Source: a virus. From it: a DNA stretch of 24,216 nucleotides. The stretch is taken from IMG/VR virus record IMGVR_UViG_3300028767_000092, positions 1 through 24,216 of that record. One strand, 5' to 3'. Position numbers and translations under genes: made by a program. Below, in pieces: positions 20,352-24,216 of this stretch. Position 1 is the stretch's first letter. Each line of letters begins with the position of its first letter. The notes beneath the pieces were generated by a model that was not told the origin of the DNA, did not search any database, and worked only from the letters and a program-made list of their open reading frames with translations.

Positions 20352-21812
20352 ATGGACTTTAAAAAGATTCTCGCTGTGGTTCTCGGTGTTCTTGGTGTAA
20401 AAGCTATTGACAAAAATGCAGAAGGCAAATCTGCATTGACTACCGAAATGGAAACCAAATTAAAAGAAGAATTCGGAGAAAAATTTCTTGAAAAATTCAA
20501 GAAAGAACTTGTTCTCGAAGATGCGAAAGGGACTGAAATGTCGCTGGATGACACTGAAGTGAATGCAAATGCTCAGGCAGTTGCAAACATGCAAAAGAAA
20601 TTGGATGCTGCACTGTCAGTTATCAAGAAAAAAGATGCAGCCATTGCATTATTGGAAAAGGATCCGGAACCAGATAACGCTGAACAAATCGACATGAACG
20701 CAGGAGCAGGAAAAGTAGTGGCATTTAAGCCAAATATGGCTTTTACGCACAATAAGGTAGTAGCTGATTATTTCCGTACAGGAACTATGCAGTATAGTGG
20801 TGATAACACCATTAATACTTCTGAGCTAGAAACTGAGTTTGGTAAGTATATTACAGGTCAAAAACTGGATGTATTCCGTCAGTTGAACCTTGGTTTGACA
20901 ATTACGAACTTCATGACTACAATTCTGACTGACAAGACAGAATGGCGTGCTACGGAAGCAATTCAAACAAGTGTTTTGCAGCAATTTACTCCAAAATGGA
21001 CTCCTAAAGGAAGTGCAAAATTCACTCCTATAACTATCAAGAACTTCAAATTGAAAGTGAATGTGGCCATTACCCCGGCAGATATTGTTGATCAATACAT
21101 CGCTTATTTGTACGACGAAAACATGACACCGGATCAAATGCCGATTGTTCCATTTATTACTAACACCTTGGTATTGCCAAAATTGTTGGAAGATTTGGAA
21201 ATTGCTATGGCTACCGGTAAGTTTGTTGAGCGCACACAGACTCAGGATGGTGTTGCCGGCTCTGATGCTGAAGAATCAATGGACGGTGTATTGACTATTC
21301 TTTCTCAGTTGAAAGCTAAAGTTGGTAACAGAGTAACCTGGTTGCTCTCAGGTGTAGTATTGACAGAAGCCAATATTTTAGCCAAAATGGCTGAAGTGGT
21401 TGATTCAATTCCTTACAAATATCAACGTAAGGCTATTACCATTCATGCTGACCCTGATTTGATTCGTATGTACGGACGTGCTTACCAAAAGGCATTTCCT
21501 AATACCAAAAATCAGGATGGTGAAATGATGCGTTTGGATTTCTCCAAATTGACATTTGCCCCTGTTGATGGTTTTATCGGAACTGAAGCGTTTGTTATCA
21601 CTCCAAAAGAAAATTTCATCCATCTTCAAAGTCGTGATGTAGCCGGTGCAAAAATATTCATGCAAGTTCAGAACTATGATGTGAAAATCTTCATGGAGTT
21701 TTGGAAAGGTTGTGGATTCGCAATGGAAGAAGCCGTATTTGCTTATCTCCCTGCTTCATTTGTTCCTGGTGAATCTGATCTTGAACCGGGATCTGTTGGC
21801 GGTGGTATTTAA
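20352..21812 (+). CDS. Major capsid protein with N-terminal scaffold-like region
   Basis: A 486-residue protein, 10 nt after the protease gene. Residues about 1-125 are charged and helical, with a coiled-coil stretch (ANMQKKLDAALSVIKKKDAAIALLEK), like the delta/scaffold segment that prohead proteases remove. The remainder has the makeup of an HK97-fold capsid subunit: long alpha/beta body, VNVAITPADIVDQY, IHADPDLIRMYGRAYQKAFP, MQVQNYDVKIFMEFWKG near the end. It ends PGSVGGGI, matched by the next protein (PGSTGGGI). The MCP call rests on order, size and architecture rather than a signature motif. Confidence 0.75.
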   Translation: MDFKKILAVVLGVLGVKAIDKNAEGKSALTTEMETKLKEEFGEKFLEKFKKELVLEDAKGTEMSLDDTEVNANAQAVANMQKKLDAALSVIKKKDAAIALLEKDPEPDNAEQIDMNAGAGKVVAFKPNMAFTHNKVVADYFRTGTMQYSGDNTINTSELETEFGKYITGQKLDVFRQLNLGLTITNFMTTILTDKTEWRATEAIQTSVLQQFTPKWTPKGSAKFTPITIKNFKLKVNVAITPADIVDQYIAYLYDENMTPDQMPIVPFITNTLVLPKLLEDLEIAMATGKFVERTQTQDGVAGSDAEESMDGVLTILSQLKAKVGNRVTWLLSGVVLTEANILAKMAEVVDSIPYKYQRKAITIHADPDLIRMYGRAYQKAFPNTKNQDGEMMRLDFSKLTFAPVDGFIGTEAFVITPKENFIHLQSRDVAGAKIFMQVQNYDVKIFMEFWKGCGFAMEEAVFAYLPASFVPGESDLEPGSVGGGI

Positions 21813-21837
21813 TCACTGAAATTTGAATCAAAATAAG

Positions 21838-21859
21838 GCTTCCCGGTAATACGGGAAGC
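21838..21859 (+). terminator. Hairpin after the capsid gene
   Basis: GCTTCCCG / CGGGAAGC stem with a 6-nt loop, followed by GTATTTC. The short U-tract suggests a partial terminator or mRNA-stabilising hairpin that sets capsid level relative to downstream genes. Confidence 0.55.
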
Positions 21860-21897
21860 GTATTTCAAACCGTTTAATCATTAAAATTTATAATATT

Positions 21898-22491
21898 ATG
21901 CCAACTGATGATTTATATTCTCCAGTTTCCGTACCAAAGAAAACAGACAATGCCGGCAGACCAAAAGGTAAAGCTGCATATCTTGTCGTTTTTGATTGGG
22001 ACGATGTAACTTCGTATATACGCAATAAAAAAGGCGTACAGGTAGTTACTTTTGCTTTTGTTCTCGGTAAAAAGCCTATTGCTATTTATCACACGCAAAG
22101 TACCCGCAATGTTTATCATACCTCGACCGGTGATGATGATGCTCGTGGATTCATCCATAATGCGGATTTTGATATTCCGGGCAGTGACTTGGAAGTTTCG
22201 GAATTTTTCGAAAACAATATCAACAAGCGTCTAGGGGTAATTTCAATTCCTATAGATGGTACCGATTGTAAAATTGCCGGAACTCCTGGTAGTCCATTGT
22301 TCATTACTAAGGATGATACCGAAGATTCTGCAAAAAAGAACGGACATTCTGTTCAAATGAAATCGAGTATCCCTGCAGGCGTATTGGGTCATATTGAAAA
22401 AGCATTGATCCCTGCTACAGATAGTGCTACTATCAATGCAATTTTAGGTTTAACTGTTGTTGCTCCAGGTTCAACCGGTGGTGGAATTTAA
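21898..22491 (+). CDS. Phage structural protein sharing its C-terminal tail with the capsid
   Basis: A 197-residue protein between two hairpins. It has a mixed beta body (AAYLVVFDWDDVTSYI, VVTFAFVLGKKPIAIYHTQSTRNVYHTSTGDDDA, FFENNINKRLGVISIPIDGTD). The C-terminus PGSTGGGI is nearly identical to that of the capsid protein. Being monocistronic between hairpins directly after the MCP suggests high-level synthesis of a structural component such as a decoration, head-completion or tail protein. Which one cannot be said. Confidence 0.6.
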   Translation: MPTDDLYSPVSVPKKTDNAGRPKGKAAYLVVFDWDDVTSYIRNKKGVQVVTFAFVLGKKPIAIYHTQSTRNVYHTSTGDDDARGFIHNADFDIPGSDLEVSEFFENNINKRLGVISIPIDGTDCKIAGTPGSPLFITKDDTEDSAKKNGHSVQMKSSIPAGVLGHIEKALIPATDSATINAILGLTVVAPGSTGGGI

Positions 22492-22512
22492 TTGATGTTT
22501 TCGTAAATGTAT

Positions 22513-22545
22513 AAAAGCCCTGACATTTGGTTGTCAGGGCTTTTT
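22513..22545 (+). terminator. Strong intrinsic terminator
   Basis: AAAAGCCCTGACA (22513-22525) and TGTCAGGGCTTTT (22532-22544), a perfect 13-bp stem with a 6-nt loop, followed by a further T. This is a textbook terminator closing the capsid-decoration transcription unit. Confidence 0.92.
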
Positions 22546-22606
22546 GTCCTTTATTAATTGCTTTTGCAATTGCAAATTTGTATCATAAATAATAAAATCC
22601 ACTATC

Positions 22607-22714
22607 ATGGAAAAGAAGAAACAAATTGATGCTGTGAATTTGCGAGATTCTGCAAATTTATCGCAAAATAAAGACATTTTGAAAACTAATTATCAACCAC
22701 AAAAAACAATGTAA
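22607..22714 (+). CDS. 35-residue small protein before the Stealth-like gene
   Basis: A short ORF, MEKKKQIDAVNLRDSANLSQ... ending YQPQKTM, polar and Lys/Asn/Gln rich. It stops 2 nt before the next ATG. It has a normal A-rich leader and starts after a strong terminator, so it is likely the first gene of a new unit. It may be a leader peptide or a small structural protein. Confidence 0.4.
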   Translation: MEKKKQIDAVNLRDSANLSQNKDILKTNYQPQKTM

Positions 22715-22716
22715 AA

Positions 22717-23559
22717 ATGAAAAAAGAGCAAAAACAATTAGAAAATTACGGATCCGGAAGTATGGGTTCTGGTCTGGGTGATCAGAAAATCGCAATTATT
22801 GAATCCTGCAAACATCCTTTGACAGTTGTATTTCCTTATTTAAAAGAAATGGCACAGGGTAAAGAATTACTTTATGCTATTCGCAGCCTTGAAAAGAATT
22901 TCAGGCAAGATTTTAAAGTCGTAGTGATCGGTGACGCTGAAGATTGGTTTAACGATGAAGTAATTCATATTGCTGCTGATCGCGTTTCTGAAAATCCTCA
23001 GGTAGATACTCTTCATAAGTTGAAACTGGCTATTGCAGACGAACGTGTATCGGATGGATTCGTTTGGATGAACGATGATATTTACACCGTTTCTCCGACA
23101 TTATTGGCCGACATTCAGATTTTGACTGCTCAAGGAAAATTGGCTTATATACCTGATTCTACAAAGGTATATGAAGTTAATCGTAATAAAACAATTGATA
23201 GTTTGAAGTCTTTAGCTTCCAATATTCCAACTCACAATTACGATACACACACACCTTTCTTTTTCGAAAAGGAAAAGTTGGTCTTATTATTTGAAGAAAT
23301 TCCCAAATTAAGCTCAGAAGGACTTCTTATTCCATCCATCTATTTCAATATGTATTTTTTCGAACATATTCCTTCTCAAATCGATGGAGTAACAGGCAAC
23401 TATATGCTTCGGTTAGTATCTAAAAATACTGATCCGGTAGCATTCTCGAAGTATATTGTCGGGAAAAAATTCCTGAATAACTCAGAACTGGGTTACAATG
23501 ACTTATTGGTTAAGTTTCTTGAGTCAAATTTTTCAGAAAAAAGCCGTTTCGAAAAGTAA
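22717..23559 (+). CDS. Stealth-like glycosyl/sugar-phosphate transferase homologue
   Basis: A 280-residue protein. After a Gly/Ser-rich N-terminus (about 11-21), the sequence KELLYAIRSLEKNF...FKVVVIGD and then FVWMNDDIYTVS (N119-D120-D121), and later H173/H178 in PTHNYDTHTPFFF, match the order of conserved regions in Stealth proteins (hexose-1-phosphate transferases of capsule synthesis). In a phage structural region it may modify a virion protein or the host surface. Its stop overlaps the next ATG by 1 nt (TAATG). Fold assignment is moderately firm. Substrate and activity are inference. Confidence 0.6.
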   Translation: MKKEQKQLENYGSGSMGSGLGDQKIAIIESCKHPLTVVFPYLKEMAQGKELLYAIRSLEKNFRQDFKVVVIGDAEDWFNDEVIHIAADRVSENPQVDTLHKLKLAIADERVSDGFVWMNDDIYTVSPTLLADIQILTAQGKLAYIPDSTKVYEVNRNKTIDSLKSLASNIPTHNYDTHTPFFFEKEKLVLLFEEIPKLSSEGLLIPSIYFNMYFFEHIPSQIDGVTGNYMLRLVSKNTDPVAFSKYIVGKKFLNNSELGYNDLLVKFLESNFSEKSRFEK

Positions 23560-24216
23560 TGCAAAAAGAAGTTCTAAGTTGGTTGCAATCGGGTTGTGAT
23601 CCATTGAAAGGGATTGAGTTGCTCGAAAAGTTTTCAGAAAACACATTTTTGATCCGGTTAGTGAAAGCTAACCCGATTAAAAATGTAGAGTTATTGAAAA
23701 GTTCCTTGTGTCAATTAGCGGGTATTGATTTGTCAAAAGTTGTCAAACAACCATATCGTGAAGTTACACGCATTAGTTTTCGTGATGAATTTCCATTTCT
23801 TGATTCACCAGATTGCCCCTACGAACTTAAAGCATTAGTTACAGATAAATTCTCTAGTTACTACAGATACAAAGATTTACACAGAAAATTATCAGATTGT
23901 ACATCAATTGAAGAATGTACTAGTACAGCCAGTGAACTATTAGCTAGCTATCGCGATAATCGTGCTATTTATAGTGAACTTGACTACTATAAGCAGCATA
24001 AAACTATTCTTGGAAAACACCCGGTATTCAAACACTATCACCGATTACAAGAACTGAAAACGCTTAGCATAAAAGAACTTGTTAAGCTTCAAACAAAATT
24101 GAATCACAATATCTGGCGTATTGAAAGCGAAATGGCTAAAGGAGATAAGCCAAATTTGAATGAGGACCGTAAACAACGGTTGATCCTAAAAAGAAACCAA
24201 TTATCTGAAGTTGACA
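23559..24216 (+). CDS. Hypothetical phage protein, truncated at the window end
   Basis: An open frame from ATG 23559 (overlapping the previous TAA by one base) to the end of the window, at least 219 codons with no stop. It begins MQKEVLSWLQSGCDPLKGIELLEKF. It is helical and charged, with long Lys/Glu/Leu-rich stretches toward the cut end (IKELVKLQTKLNHNIW...KQRLILKRNQLSEVD). Coupled to the Stealth-like gene. No motif recognised. The C-terminus lies outside the window. Confidence 0.7.
   Translation, partial: MQKEVLSWLQSGCDPLKGIELLEKFSENTFLIRLVKANPIKNVELLKSSLCQLAGIDLSKVVKQPYREVTRISFRDEFPFLDSPDCPYELKALVTDKFSSYYRYKDLHRKLSDCTSIEECTSTASELLASYRDNRAIYSELDYYKQHKTILGKHPVFKHYHRLQELKTLSIKELVKLQTKLNHNIWRIESEMAKGDKPNLNEDRKQRLILKRNQLSEVD

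Noticed and set aside
22564-22577. Palindrome TTTGCAATTGCAAA before the small 35-codon gene as an operator
   Set aside because: AT-rich and short, with no promoter boxes at the right spacing. Could be chance.

Overview
The window is a stretch of a temperate tailed-phage genome whose host is most likely a member of the Bacteroidota (Bacteroidales-like). The evidence is low GC, weak Shine-Dalgarno usage with A-rich leaders, promoters of the TTTG-N19-21-TAnnTTTG type (clearest at 8834-8866, minus strand), tail-fibre repeats of the GLSAYEIAVANGF..GTEAEWLASL type, and a Bacteroidetes-type phage integrase. No host gene is seen. Phage genes lie on both sides of the integrase, and a 19-nt stretch matching the 3' end of a tRNA (probably tRNA-Pro) sits between integrase and repressor. 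This looks like an intact attP, so the sequence probably represents the free or circular form of the phage rather than an integrated prophage.

Layout. 24-2778: tail fibre and receptor-binding proteins. 2816-4417: lysis cassette (holin, M15 endolysin, and a lipoprotein with a C-terminal membrane anchor that fits a one-piece spanin), closed by a bidirectional terminator. 4477-5655 (minus): integrase. 5722-5895: attP region. 5926-6470 (minus): repressor operon, facing a Cro-like gene across a switch region with face-to-face promoters and palindromic operators. 6647-8208: small early genes, including a 28-codon membrane peptide. 8293-10626: the most unusual part (see below). 10678-11517: a Xer/IntI-like tyrosine recombinase interrupted by one amber codon. 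11514-17733: replication block (HTH-like protein, a 1316-residue primase-helicase, an ASCH protein, an SSB-like protein). 17734-18309: non-coding, with a terminator and an iteron-like cluster that is the best candidate replication origin. 18310-24216: start of the morphogenesis block (S49 prohead protease, major capsid protein, a second structural protein, a Stealth-like glycosyl/phosphotransferase, and a protein running off the end).

Main discovery. Between 8293 and 10626 there are four consecutive gene-sized units arranged like integron gene cassettes. Each begins with a GTT-containing core and ends with an AAC-containing core. The two ends of the same unit are complementary over 9-10 nt (GTTATCATTC/GAATGATAAC, GTTATCGGTA/TACCGATAAC, GTTATCGTT/AACGATAAC, GTTAGGCAG/CTGCCTAAC), while the bases differ from unit to unit. 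Between units lie 94-137 nt imperfect palindromes with the R''-spacer-L''...L'-spacer-R' layout of attC sites. This is what cassette excision and insertion by an integron-type recombinase would leave. The units carry small phage-type genes, the first with its own promoter on the opposite strand. An integron-like cassette array inside a temperate phage, next to a Xer/IntI-like recombinase gene, suggests a phage-borne system for shuffling accessory genes. The recombinase copy here looks broken by the amber codon, so the array may be frozen or may depend on a recombinase supplied in trans.
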